Below, one piece after another: positions 48,590-59,266 of a DNA stretch of 64,000 nt (position 1 is its first letter; each line of letters opens with the position of its first letter). The position numbers were made by a program, and so were the translations under genes. The stretch is taken from positions 13,449,001 through 13,513,000 of the forward strand of contig NC_133481.1 in the NCBI RefSeq assembly GCF_025370935.1. Reading direction: 5' to 3'. The DNA comes from Choristoneura fumiferana. Its lineage: Eukaryota; Arthropoda; Insecta; Lepidoptera; Tortricidae. The notes beneath the pieces were generated by a model. It was not told where the DNA came from. It did no database searches and worked only from the letters and a program-made list of their open reading frames with translations.

Positions 48590-48800
48590 TACAAAATTTG
48601 GGGGTTGCCCTTGATTTCCCTGAGATCCCGTCATCAGATTCTGATTTGATGACAATGGGTCTACCTCGGGAGTAGATATTCCTTCGAATAAAAAAATCAT
48701 TTTAAAAATCGGTCCACAATTGAGTGAGAAATCAGTGAACATACATAAATAAATATATATAGCGGAACGCATAGCCTCCTCCTTTTTTTGAAGTCGGTTA
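48590..48800 (+). repeat. GAAGTCGGTT-ended repeat, copy A
   Basis: CCCGTCATCAGATTCTGATT, GACAATGGGTCTACCTCGG and the end TCCTTTTTTTGAAGTCGGTT correspond in order to copy B at 57630-57820. Confidence 0.75.
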
Positions 48801-48839
48801 AAGGGCTTTTTGCAGCGTACGTGCAGTATAAACTTTTGA

Positions 48840-49640
48840 ATTTTGAAATTTCAGCTTTCTACAACCAGTAAAACGCAAAATCCTGTTTTTTCCCGTTCCC
48901 ATAAGAATTTCGGGAAATGCTCTCTCAATGCTCCCCTACAGGCCTACACTCCCCAAGGAACCCACTTGCCAAGTTTCAGCTTTCTACGACCAGTAAAACG
49001 AAAAATCCCGTTTTTCCCCGTTTTCGTGTGAATTTTGGAAAGTCCTCTCTCAATGCTCCTCTACATTTCCCAAGCAACCTACATGCCGAATTCAGCTTTC
49101 TACCAGTAAAAGAAAAGTCCCGTTTTTTCCCTTTCCCGTGTTTTCCCGTTGACGTCAGAATTTCGGGAAATCCTTTTGTAGTGCTATCCTACACTCCCCA
49201 AGGAACCTAAATGCCAAATTTCAGTTATTCAGATATTTTCCGTTCCGTGGGAATTTTTGAAAAGCCCTCTCTTAACGCTCCTCTACACTCCCCAAACAAC
49301 CTACATGCCGAATTTCGTCTTTCTAGGACCAGTAAAACGAAAAATCCCGTTTTTTCCCCTTTCCCGTGGAATTTCGGTAAATATTTCTTAATGGCTCTTC
49401 ACTCTTTAAGCAACCTATATGCCAAATTGCAGCCTTCTACGACCAGTAAAACGAAAATCCCATATTTTCCCTTCCGTCAGAATTTCGGGAAATTCTTTTG
49501 TAGTGTTCCCCTACACTTCTCAAGGAACCTAAATGCAAAATATCAGTTTTCTAGGACCAGTAAAACGAAAAATGGATTCCGTTAAACTGAATATTATAAA
49601 TCCCGTTTATTCCTTATCCCGTGGGAATTTCCCAAAATAC
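48840..49640 (+). repeat. tandem array, ~114-bp unit
   Basis: ACCAGTAAAA recurs at 48864, 48989, 49102, 49328, 49442 and 49557. The spacings are 125, 113, 226 (a diverged unit in between), 114 and 115. Units also share TCCCGTTTTTTCCC, GAATTTCGGGAAA and CTACACTCCCCAAG(G/C)AACC. Units differ by indels, so the array is old. Decayed relatives continue to about 49930. Confidence 0.88.
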
Positions 49641-50345
49641 TTAAAACTGTTTTTTTATTATTATTATCACCTCCTTCTATGCCAAATTTGAAGTCTAGTA
49701 CTAATTATAGTTCATAGGATTCCATGAAACTGAATATATAAATTCCGTTTTTTCCTTATCCCGTAGGAATTTCCAAAAATCCTGAAACCGTTTTTTGATT
49801 AATGTTATACCTACTTGTGAATCAAATTTGAAGTGTCTAGTTATTATAGTTAACTGAGAGAGGGTCACTCGGAATCGAATATATAAATCCCGTTTTTTCC
49901 CGTTTCCGTAAGAATTTCCAAAAAATTCCAAATTATTGGATGCTTACATTGTATAAGGTATCTATGTGCAAAATTTTAAGTCTCTAGGTCAGTGGTTTCG
50001 GCTGTGCGTTGATATATCAACGATTGGTTTTTGATTGACTTTGTCACCACATTACCCCTTTTAGGGGTTGAATTCACAAAAAACCTGAAACACGTGTTTA
50101 CTTATTTATTGTTAAGAGTACTCCTGTGAAGTTTCAAATAAAATAGTCTAACTAATCTTGTTTCCCCATACTAACTTTGGACCCCCATTTCACCCCTTAG
50201 AGAGTGAATTTTGAAAAATCCTTTCTTAGTGCACCCTAGACCTTAAAAGTAACCTACGTGCTAAATTTGGAATCCCTAGGTCCAGCGGTTTGGGCTGTGC
50301 GTTGATACATCAGTCAATCACTTTGCCTTTTAATATATATAGATA

Positions 50346-53300
50346 AATAGGTATCGTCACAGAATAAGTAATAGTATAACAAGGTGATCGTGCATTCCTA
50401 TAGTTATAGTTAATAAGCCTAAGATGTCAGATTTTTTAAAACATAACTAGAGGTATTAATGCGTTTTGGCTCGGCTACGTCTTAACTTTTGCTTTTAGCT
50501 TTAACTTGTAGTCACATTTTGTTCAAAGATATAATTATCTAAATACGGCGCTTTAGATTCACTTCTATTATGTATTTTATACTTATTACCAATTAAAATA
50601 AACGCATCAACTTGTTTATAACCAGTGGTGTGATAACACTCGATTCACACCGATTCGTCTAAAATGTTTTCCATGGCGGCAGGTTGTGTGCACTAACAAC
50701 GAGGTATTAATTGCATCCGACCGATTACTCACGTCTCTTCTAAGCCTAACGAAAATGTAGGTACACTCCACGGCACCGACTAATACACAATTGCAATTCG
50801 TCCGCAATTTCACATTGATTTTAAGTAGGCATAGCTAGTGCCATGAAGTCGTGTAGTGACAGCGGAATTTTGACATTCACTCATTCATTTCATTCATTAT
50901 CCTTTTATGCAATCATCATGTAGCTGTGTGTGTAATCATTCACCTCTCTTTTCGACTCTCGAAGCACTACCTATATTTGCGGTACCAGGATTGCAAAGCA
51001 GTACAGAAATAAACTGTTGGCCACGGTTGATCGGCTCTTATCTGCCTTTACATACAATGAAGATAGTCGAGCCGCGCCCCCGCTCAATTCAACTAATTGC
51101 CTAATTATTTTTATTACCCGTTTGTTTGGCGCGCGTCCTTTCTGTACCCATTTACCAATAACGAAAGCGCAGTACACAAATTGGAACAAATATCACTTTA
51201 AAGTCAAACAGAGCATGTGAATGTGAGCGTAATCTCATTGCTATTTAACAAGGATTAATTTTTCGTATATAAATATAGTGTCTTAAAATTAATCTGGAAC
51301 GTTTCTTCTGCCATCTTTTGGCGGATAGCTAAACTATCTCGAAAGATCAAATACCTACTAATGTGGTAATATGAGAGCGATTCGTTGGAACGTATACTCT
51401 TATATCCTATGCGAGGTTTTCACAAGGCGAACTTACCGGTGCCGTCCGCTTTCCCATTGTAATGTACGGTCAGCCAAATAAGTGGTCTATCAATTTTTAA
51501 ACAAGTTCCTATGAAATGAATATGTCGCTTAAGTCGAACTCTCAAGTTGACAGACACGTCTATCGGCATTATTGTTTTATGCCATGCAAACGATTATCAA
51601 CTTTAGAGTGGTAGAGTGGAAATTGTATATTTTAAGCTCTACATAAAACATGAGGATTAATTTTCTCTTTCGCACGGAGTGAGGCCTTTGTAATTCTATC
51701 CCTAACATTTTAGTATGCGGCGTGAATACATCGTAGCGAAAAAGAATTTAAATTATTCTTTCACGCCATTTGTACATTCCGATTTCTGAATTCTATACCG
51801 CGCGTATTTATTTCAACGAACCCAAATATATCTGATAAATATAAAGCCGAGATCAATCCATTGACCGGCTCAATTAAGGCGAAGGAATTTATACCAAACA
51901 TACTTTATGGGTGAAGGGCTACGTAGTTTCCGAATTCTTGTTTTTTGGCCGTAATTGGATCACGAATTTATTGTTTAAATTTCGGAACATGATCCGAAAA
52001 ATTTACTAACATCAGAATATAAATTGATACTGGAAAATTAAATGTTGCAGTCCAACGCTTTGTTTATATCAAACTAGGTATACCTAAGTGTACACTAGAC
52101 GGTGACTAGACGAGTTATTTTTTATTTTTCGTCACAGTCTTAACTTCACCGACGAAACAAAAACACTACGACCATTTTAATATCATGCATAACGTTTTTT
52201 GCTTTTTGAAAAAACATAAATTCCGAAGGCGAAACGGCGCAGCGTGCTTTTTTGGGCAAAATCGTGAGCGAAATAACCGAGCGCTGTTGTGTAATAGAAT
52301 TTAGTGGGGCCCATTGTGCGCCCGAGGCCAAGGCCAGCTTTGTTTACAACAAGCCTCGCTCGCTATACTTGATCCTTATTATGTTGCTGAATCGGTGCTA
52401 ACGAGGTAAGTACCTACATAAAGTATTTTTTAAGTTGTTTGCCGTTTAAAAAAAAACCCTATCCCCGTTATTTACTTTATCAATTTATTTCACTCAATAT
52501 TTGAATTCAGGAACATTGAGCAGAATTTTAATCACTTATTTGTTTCTTACTCCGCGAAGGTCACAGTGGAATATTTGAACAGTAATTAAAGATAGTCAAA
52601 AAAGGCTTTAAGTATTTCTGATGCTACAAATAGATGAGTCACGCGCTACTGAATAATGCGTTATTTATCCTTTAGGTGCCCCTGGTTATGCAATTGTATC
52701 AATTGTTTGAAACGTCCATAAAACTCATTACGCTTCAACATTCAACAGTTGTAAAGCACGATTAAGATCTCTTTTTCTACGATTTACATTTTAGTACAAT
52801 GTTATAGCGGCTCCGTGATAATTAAAGTACTCTGTTGTGTTAACATACCATTATGCTATTTAACATGCAATGTTTGTAAATGATTTGACAGTGTGGACAA
52901 AAGCAAGTAACGCCCACGCTTTAAAATACAGATCGTAAGAAGTAATGGGTTTTATTCAAAACAGGTTGAATTATTGAAATACACAGTCAAAACATCATTA
53001 ATATGTTTAAAAATATCGGACAAAGTGTGTAGGTAAATACACGTTCATGTTGCATAACCATCAAATTCCGCATTAATGTTTAATGAATTCTAATGATATT
53101 TTTTACTTTGTTTATGAATTTCAAAATATTTGTGCATTTTATACGCTGACTTCGATATGTATAATGATAAATTAAACTGTCATAAAATGGACTGCTGTTC
53201 CCAATGGTCATGTTTACACATGCCACGATTTTTTATAAAAATAATGCTCAAAGGCACCTTCAGCGTCGATTTATGTCATGTTATTTTCGTTATGCTAGAG

Positions 53301-56300
53301 ACATTATGTCATGGAACAAAAAGGATTTTTTGCATGGAATTATAACGTAAAAAAAATCCAGCGCGGTTTTATTGATCTCGCAATGAGCAATCAATCTGTG
53401 AATCGGCTTTGAGTAAATATTCAATCCGTTAAAAGTTCCTCAATGTTTATTTAAGACGTACTAAATAAATAGTCATTAAATCCGTTCGTAGCGGTTCATT
53501 AGTTCGCTGTGTGATAATAAGAAATCTGAGTATTATGATGCACTAATGTTAAAGGGTGAAATTAGTTTCAATAGATCAGGTTCGCCATGCGGCCGGCTGG
53601 CTCGGCGTGGGTCGCTCATGAATGAGAAAGTCTGGAACCGGTTCCTCACTCCCACTGAGGTGTCTACTTTCAAATCACAATAGATGTGTGCATTATTTTT
53701 AGTACCGAGCAATTTTAAAGCCACGCTGCAGCCCATGCATTGCTGTTAGCCAACCCTGCTATTAAAGAATCCTTGAAGCGTGAGTTTATTCTTAGTCTGA
53801 AAAAGAAATGGTAATGTGAATATTTTTACTGCAGCCTTTATTAAACTTTGGCTGCCAAACTCAATCTTCAGTTGAAATAGTCGTATTCTGCTCAGTTAAA
53901 GCATTTAATTGCCGCGTTAACAACTTTGCCAATTACTTTAAGGCCAAGTGTTTTGTTTAACACAATTATAAAAGATAATGTTATTACTTCGAACTTCCCA
54001 AAGTTGACCTTAGATTTTTAGTTAATTAAGATTTTGTTGGCGTAATACCTAGCCGTATTTACGGACTGGTCGGCCTCGGCATGTAGCTTATGTTTGTCGA
54101 GCGCAAATGTTTTAAGTCTTCACCAAACAATATCTTGGAACAATCTTGCAGACTGATGCAAACAGCTCTTAGCGCCTGAGAGACGGACTTGGATCTTAAT
54201 AAAGGTGAGCTGTGTTAACCGCACCTTTTATGTACTGTATAGGTCCTAAGTAAATATGGGACTATCAGCAGCCGCACCCGCGCAGCGACGAGCCATTTAT
54301 CGTAGAGTCGTTCAATCGCACACATTCGTGATTCGAAGGACTCGAGAACTGTTCTGCGCTCAGTCAGTAAGCAAACGTTTTTTGTGTCCAGTCCCACACG
54401 TCTTATTCTTATGCTAAGTGTACTTGCAACGATGCGTGAAACGAGTCACGCTCAAAATATTATTGAATATACTTACACAAAATTGGGTGACGAGCAGTTT
54501 TGCTTATTAGAGAAGCTGAAGGCAATGCTCGTAACTAAACAAATAAGTTGTATGATCAACATTCTGATATTGATCAAATCCGGTGAATGTTGCTAATATT
54601 TTTTGTTCGTACTGCGGTTTAGTTCGACTGTGTCCGTGGCACGCATGCCTGATATAAAATCGCCTCGACAAAAACATCGTTATTTTTATTCAAGGCCAAG
54701 ACCGCCATGTTGCATTCGTTTTGCAAATGCTAAACGCTTTCCGTGTCTAAAATGTATCGATTTGACAAACTTCGTTGTAAACAACGTCTTTTATTCGACT
54801 TAATTGTCTATGGAATTGCTAATATGGTGTAATGAATACAACTTTGTTCGCTGTTTAGGTGTTTTATTGTTCCTAATACCTAGTAAAGCATTGCAATCGG
54901 ATAAAACTACAGGCGCTCGAACTTTCTAACTGGCAGCAAAGTTAGAATCATAAAATCTAAAGCTTATTAAATGTACGATTAAATGTACAGTCATCTGAAC
55001 TCTATTTTACATTTTAATACTTAAAAACAGTTAAAACTGTTCACCACTTGTGGTATCCCTCAACCCACAATGTTTGCTTCGCATGACGAACCAGCATGCG
55101 TTGAGCACTAATAACAATAATTAATACCGTGTTATCTATCAGTAGATAACTAGGGCGACGGAGTTAGTCATCGTGTTTTTACAAAAACAAATAGCAAGGT
55201 CACCTGTCTGTCTGGTGGAGCTGGTGGAACAACGCACTTCCGCTGTCGATGTTGGTTGTCACAGCACGCAATGTCTCGACTTTTAATGCTTTTTTCAAAT
55301 CGAGCGAGCGCTGCAAAAAATGACGCGACTTTTTGCATAAAGCAAAAAGTATTTACTGTATGCTTGCTTTAGTGAATACCTATTTGTTTTTTAATGGACA
55401 TGTGATGAGTAAAGTCTATTTGGAAACTTACCTAATTTCAAATTAAAATAGCTAGCTAATTCATATTTTTGTGGTGTTTAATGGCCGCTGTTACATTTGC
55501 AATTTTAAAATTATATCTCCTCTGACATTTTGTACGTATTTTTGTGCGTTTTTTTATGCATGTGTGTGTGATGGTAAGCAAAGATGTCGTCGAAGAAAAA
55601 TAACGCTTGCCTAGAACCCTTAATTTGAAGATTGTCAGATTGTAACGTTAGGGGACACAGACGCATATTAAGCGGTTAATAAAGTAACAGCATAGTTAAT
55701 TTACCCTTTTCCGGGCCATGCCAAATCGATGCTTCGATGATAAAAATCGAACCCATGTATATACTTATCAAGTTAGTCGTAATAGTAGTTTATCCTTAAT
55801 GGATCGTTTAGTAAGCGTAACTTGTAACTGTTCCAGGGCTGCATTGTGGTTTTCTGTTGTTTCAAGTGCTTATTTGTATTTGGGTATGTTGATTTATTTG
55901 ACTCATGCCCGTCAACCGCAGCTATGAATTATTAATGGAAGTTTTATTAAAGCGTCAATTTCATTAGAAACACTTCAAGGTTACGCTAAGTCTTGAATGG
56001 AAATAATTAAGTTATTAGTAAACCGCAATAAGTCTAGGTATGAAATTGATAAGTAGTTATTCCATATACTTACGACAAAATTCAAATGAACTTTATGGCC
56101 AGTGTGTTAGTTTTTGAATACACCTAATTATGTTATCGTTGAAATTGTGCAGTAAAGAGGTAGATAGGTATAGTATAACCCGACAAGCGATTTCGATATA
56201 GATTTTTAAAGCGCTCTTAAATAAATTAATGCCTTAGCAACGTCAAATCATAGAAAATAAAAATGCCACTCGTAAAACGTCAGTTTTGTTTTATTTAATA

Positions 56301-56948
56301 CAGGCCGGTTTTTGTATGTGCCTGCATGTAAACACAATTCGATGTTGACATGTTCTACCAGATACCGGCTATCTGTGGCCTTGGCAATGAAAAACATGTT
56401 GTTTTATTCTAGACCTTGGCGATTTATTTTTGTACTTTGCACGGCGCCATTGTGGCAAAAACGTTGATGATTTAGTTTTCCGTTTAGTGACTCCGATTAA
56501 ATTTGTTTTTCTTTTTTTGCGAATGTTACGTAAAGGTTATATTATTTAATCAGCGGAATTTTTCCTAAATAAGTTTTAAAACTTTTGTATCTGCGTTTAG
56601 AAGTAATGCTCAATTGCTTTTGCGATGAGTAAACAATGAAATTAACTATTTAGTTAGATAAGATTGTGTATTAGTACAATACCTAGTTGTAAATTGTAAT
56701 CTGTAGCTATTTCTGTTTTGTGCCATTTAAATTGAATTCCTACTTTAGTCACCTTAAGTAACCTTTTGTAAGGGTATAAACACAGTAACGAGCTAGTAAT
56801 ATGTTAATTGTTACTATTATAGTGCATTAATCGATTGCAATTTATAACTTAATCAACAAGGTTCCCAGTCAAGTTCTCAGGTGATCTGAGTTTTGAGATA
56901 GTGTCGTCCTCGGCCACTACCGCAGGAACAGGATAGTGACACCGTAAT
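50346..56948. other. intron block, mostly unique sequence
   Basis: No mobile element recognised with confidence over ~6.6 kb, the longest such stretch before exon 2. GC-richer patches occur near 50630-50700, 51030-51150, 52200-52370, 53580-53660 and 54240-54360. Short ORFs (54384-54596, 54603-54803, 55718-55927) resemble nothing known. Confidence 0.5.
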
Positions 56949-57088
56949 GTTGATTTTCCACTGGCGAGGCGAGACGAGACGAGATTTGAAATTTGTATGT
57001 ATTCTCGCGCGCCCGCCGCGAGTCGCCGCGGGCCGCCGCCATACAAATTTCAATTCTCGTTTCGCCTCGCCGGTGGAAAATCACCTTA
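56949..57088. mobile_element. palindromic MITE with GATTTTCCACTGGCGAGGCG ends
   Basis: GATTTTCCACTGGCGAGGCG at the left mirrors CGCCTCGCCGGTGGAAAATC at the right. The arms continue through ACGAGATTTGAAATTTGTAT against ATACAAATTTCAATTCTCGT, around a very GC-rich centre (57005-57040). ORFs in both directions are by-products. Confidence 0.85.
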
Positions 57089-57249
57089 ACAACCCGATTC
57101 TACCCGGGATCAAGGTTGGTAATTATCACGATAATTATCCCATTATTACACGGTTATGACCCAACAATATTCCTACAAGTAACAAATTGTTACATTAATT
57201 AAAGTTTGTCGTGTTCGTCGGAAACAACGATCTACGCGACTCCAAAAAT

Positions 57250-57425
57250 TTTTTTACAAAAAATGGAACCGACGACTTCAATAACTCTGACAATAATTTT
57301 TTACTAGTTTGTACATACTAATTATATTGGTTTTCAATCACTCCTGCTGACTCGTGCTTGAGGCACCGACTTTAAACAAGTAAAAAATTATTATCAAGTC
57401 GGTTCCATTATTTGTAAAAAAAAAT
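57250..57425. repeat. inverted repeat with GGAACCGAC arms
   Basis: TTTACAAAAAATGGAACCGA (57252-57271) is answered by GTCGGTTCCATTATTTGTAA (57399-57418), ~130 bases apart. Probably part of the GAAGTCGGTT family that continues to 57820. Confidence 0.7.
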
Positions 57426-57629
57426 TCATGGTTTTTAGTGATTTGTAGCCAAAGTGCATCTCACAACGAGTCCATTAAGCTCAAACACGACATAGTTATA
57501 TTATTCTATAAAATGATAGAGTACCGGTACCTACGGTCTTCTTTACCAGGTCCAGTTCACCAAATGACACTTCTGTATGTAAATACTTGACTAGTTAAAG
57601 ATGCCAAAATCGCTATAGGTGCGATTTAT

Positions 57630-57820
57630 ACGATCGCATCATCAGATCCTGACTTGGTGTCAATGGGACCACCTCAAAAGTATGTCCTTTAGAACAAAAA
57701 AAGAATTTTGAAATTCGGCCTACAATTGGCGGAGTTATCGCATAACAATAACAAACGCAAAAAAAACATAGACGCATTGAGAAGATAACCTCCTCTTTTT
57801 TTGAAGTCGGTCGAAAAGTG
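57630..57820 (+). repeat. GAAGTCGGTT-ended repeat, copy B
   Basis: TCGCATCATCAGATCCTGAC, GTCAATGGGACCACCTCAAA and the end CCTCTTTTTTTGAAGTCGGT parallel copy A at 48590. Short ends of the same motif lie at 13868 (reversed) and 25365. Confidence 0.75.
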
Positions 57821-58307
57821 CCGCACTATATATCTATTATCCACGTTAGGATACACACTATAGACATACGCATAATATACTCAGCGGCACAAAATTTGGA
57901 ACACTACAAAATTACCTATTTCTCATATATTTGAGGGCCAGATTTTATGCCGCTCGGTCTCGGTATATCATACGCAGGTAGGTATATATAATAGACAATT
58001 ATCATCGATAATTATCAGTCCGTAATTATCGTTGCAACTTGCAACCCTAACCGGGACGTCTATTTGACTTGACTCCAGTGACGACAAGCATGACAAAATA
58101 TATGTGCACTCTGTGAGGAACACCTCAACCTCACTCAGTCATACCTTATGCACACTGCCCTCACTCTCCGGGTTATGAGAATATTCACTCTGAACTTTAC
58201 AATTGTAAGCAACTTGATAAATTCACGAACTACCATGAACAAACCTGGTACGAGTCGCAGGTGTCCCATGGATGCGGGCGGTACGACCGGTAATTTTAGT
58301 GTTCTAT

Positions 58308-58362
58308 GGGGCTATGTCCAAGGGTGCATGTCATTCGGCTGATGGTGATGATGATGATAAAT
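58308..58362 (+). mobile_element. decayed RTE-type LINE 3' tail
   Basis: GGGGCTATGTCCAAGGGTGC, ATGTCATTCGGCTGATGGTG and a GATGATGAT run match the RTE end pattern with losses. It lies 0.8 kb upstream of headcase exon 2. Confidence 0.5.
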
Positions 58363-59169
58363 GATAGAACTAACTAGCATTGTTAAGTATTTAGCGAGTG
58401 CACGTTACCCAGACGTAAACATCGAGGCTTGCGTGAGCTCTGCAAATCCGAGTAATTTGATTAAGCGATTATAACTCGCTTCGATAATCAAGCTTTATTA
58501 TCTGTCTGGTTCAAATTGACAAACCTCCGCGACATTTGAATTGAATAGCTGCCGTCGAACAGGCAATTTGTATTCTAATTTATTTAAATTTAAACTCACG
58601 CAAAAATGTTAGTGCTTTCGATGCTCAAAATTAATAGTTAACGTGGATAGGTCTCGACACACCCCCTGCCACTCTGTTTTATATATAACCCGAACAGACG
58701 GCTTTGATCCCTCTAGTGCAGCCCTATCCTGAAATAGTCTGGTGAAAACTAAGTGTAAAAGATATTCTAAAAAACTGCTCCTTTACAGACTATTTGGTCG
58801 AGTGATTACACATTGACTACAAAGCTAGTGGTCGTGCGATCGATTTCCGTCAGAGTCAAATAGTCGCATCACGAATGTTTGTATTCTCAGTCTGGCTTTT
58901 TTGTGTCGAGTTGACAGACCCGAGATTAAGGAAATTGTAGGGTAATGCTGTTTACTTTTTATTTCTACGTTTTTATGTCTGGCAATTTGGTACAGTATAT
59001 ACCTACCTATTTCTGTTGTTCAATCGGTTTTATATTTCTATCACTCCTGTTATCTGAAGATTCCAAATAATAAACACATCTCGCAAATTATACAAAAATT
59101 AAATAGGTACTTTTGTCTGTCTCGAAAATGTCGTATTTTTTTAATGTTTTATTTCTTGATTTGTTTCAG

Positions 59170-59266
59170 AGCCGGTGCTGGTGCCAACGGAATTTTCTCC
59201 AGGAGACTCGACTTCTCCACCTTCAATCACCTGCCGAAGCACAAAGTGAACTCATATCAGATAAAG
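59170..59266 (+). CDS. hdc: headcase, coding exon 2
   Basis: The acceptor ttgtttcag at 59161-59169 is followed by one base that completes Arg193 split across the intron (AG|A). Then come 32 codons containing AGAGANGIFSRRLDFSTFN and HLPKHKVNSYQIK, ending AAG|gtaagt (donor at 59267). This is the continuation of headcase after ISDR: ANGIFSRRLDFS is a signature of the family. Entry is phase 2 and exit phase 0, so the frame matches exon 1 exactly. At 97 bases the exon is easily missed, because the longest open frame across it (59113-59382) is a different, non-coding frame. The protein continues beyond the window. Confidence 0.93.

Larger units (their letters stand above)
47598..50345 (+). repeat. 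composite lepidopteran repeat, 2.7 kb
   Basis: Begins CTAGCTTTTGCCCGCGGCTT and ends GCTGTGCGTTGATACATCAG plus a TTTTAATATATATAGATA end, both familiar termini of moth repeats. Inside are a second CCCGCGACTTCGTACC start (47821), a ~108-bp triplet repeat (48250-48520), a GAAGTCGGTT-type element (48590-48800) and a ~114-bp tandem array (48840-49640, decaying to 49930). ORFs here are repeat by-products. It may be one large nonautonomous element or several stacked ones. Confidence 0.6.
27990..59169 (+). other. hdc: headcase intron 1 (31.2 kb, phase 2)
   Basis: Bounded by donor gtgagt at 27990 and acceptor tttcag ending at 59169. The split codon is Arg193. The first ~7 kb and 41-50 kb hold many interspersed repeats, listed separately. 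Large unique blocks lie at 35-38.5, 38.8-41.1 and 50.4-56.9 kb. No other gene was recognised on either strand inside it; the open frames present are short, unrelated to families I know, or lie in repeats. It is inferred to hold headcase enhancers because of its size and the scarcity of elements in parts of it. An unseen alternative first exon cannot be excluded. Confidence 0.9.

Noticed and set aside
48840..49640. CRISPR-like or protein-repeat array
   Set aside because: Units are ~114 bp of continuous degenerate repeat, not short repeats with unique spacers. The 124-codon ORF within it (49211-49585) changes frame between units and lies in an interspersed repeat.
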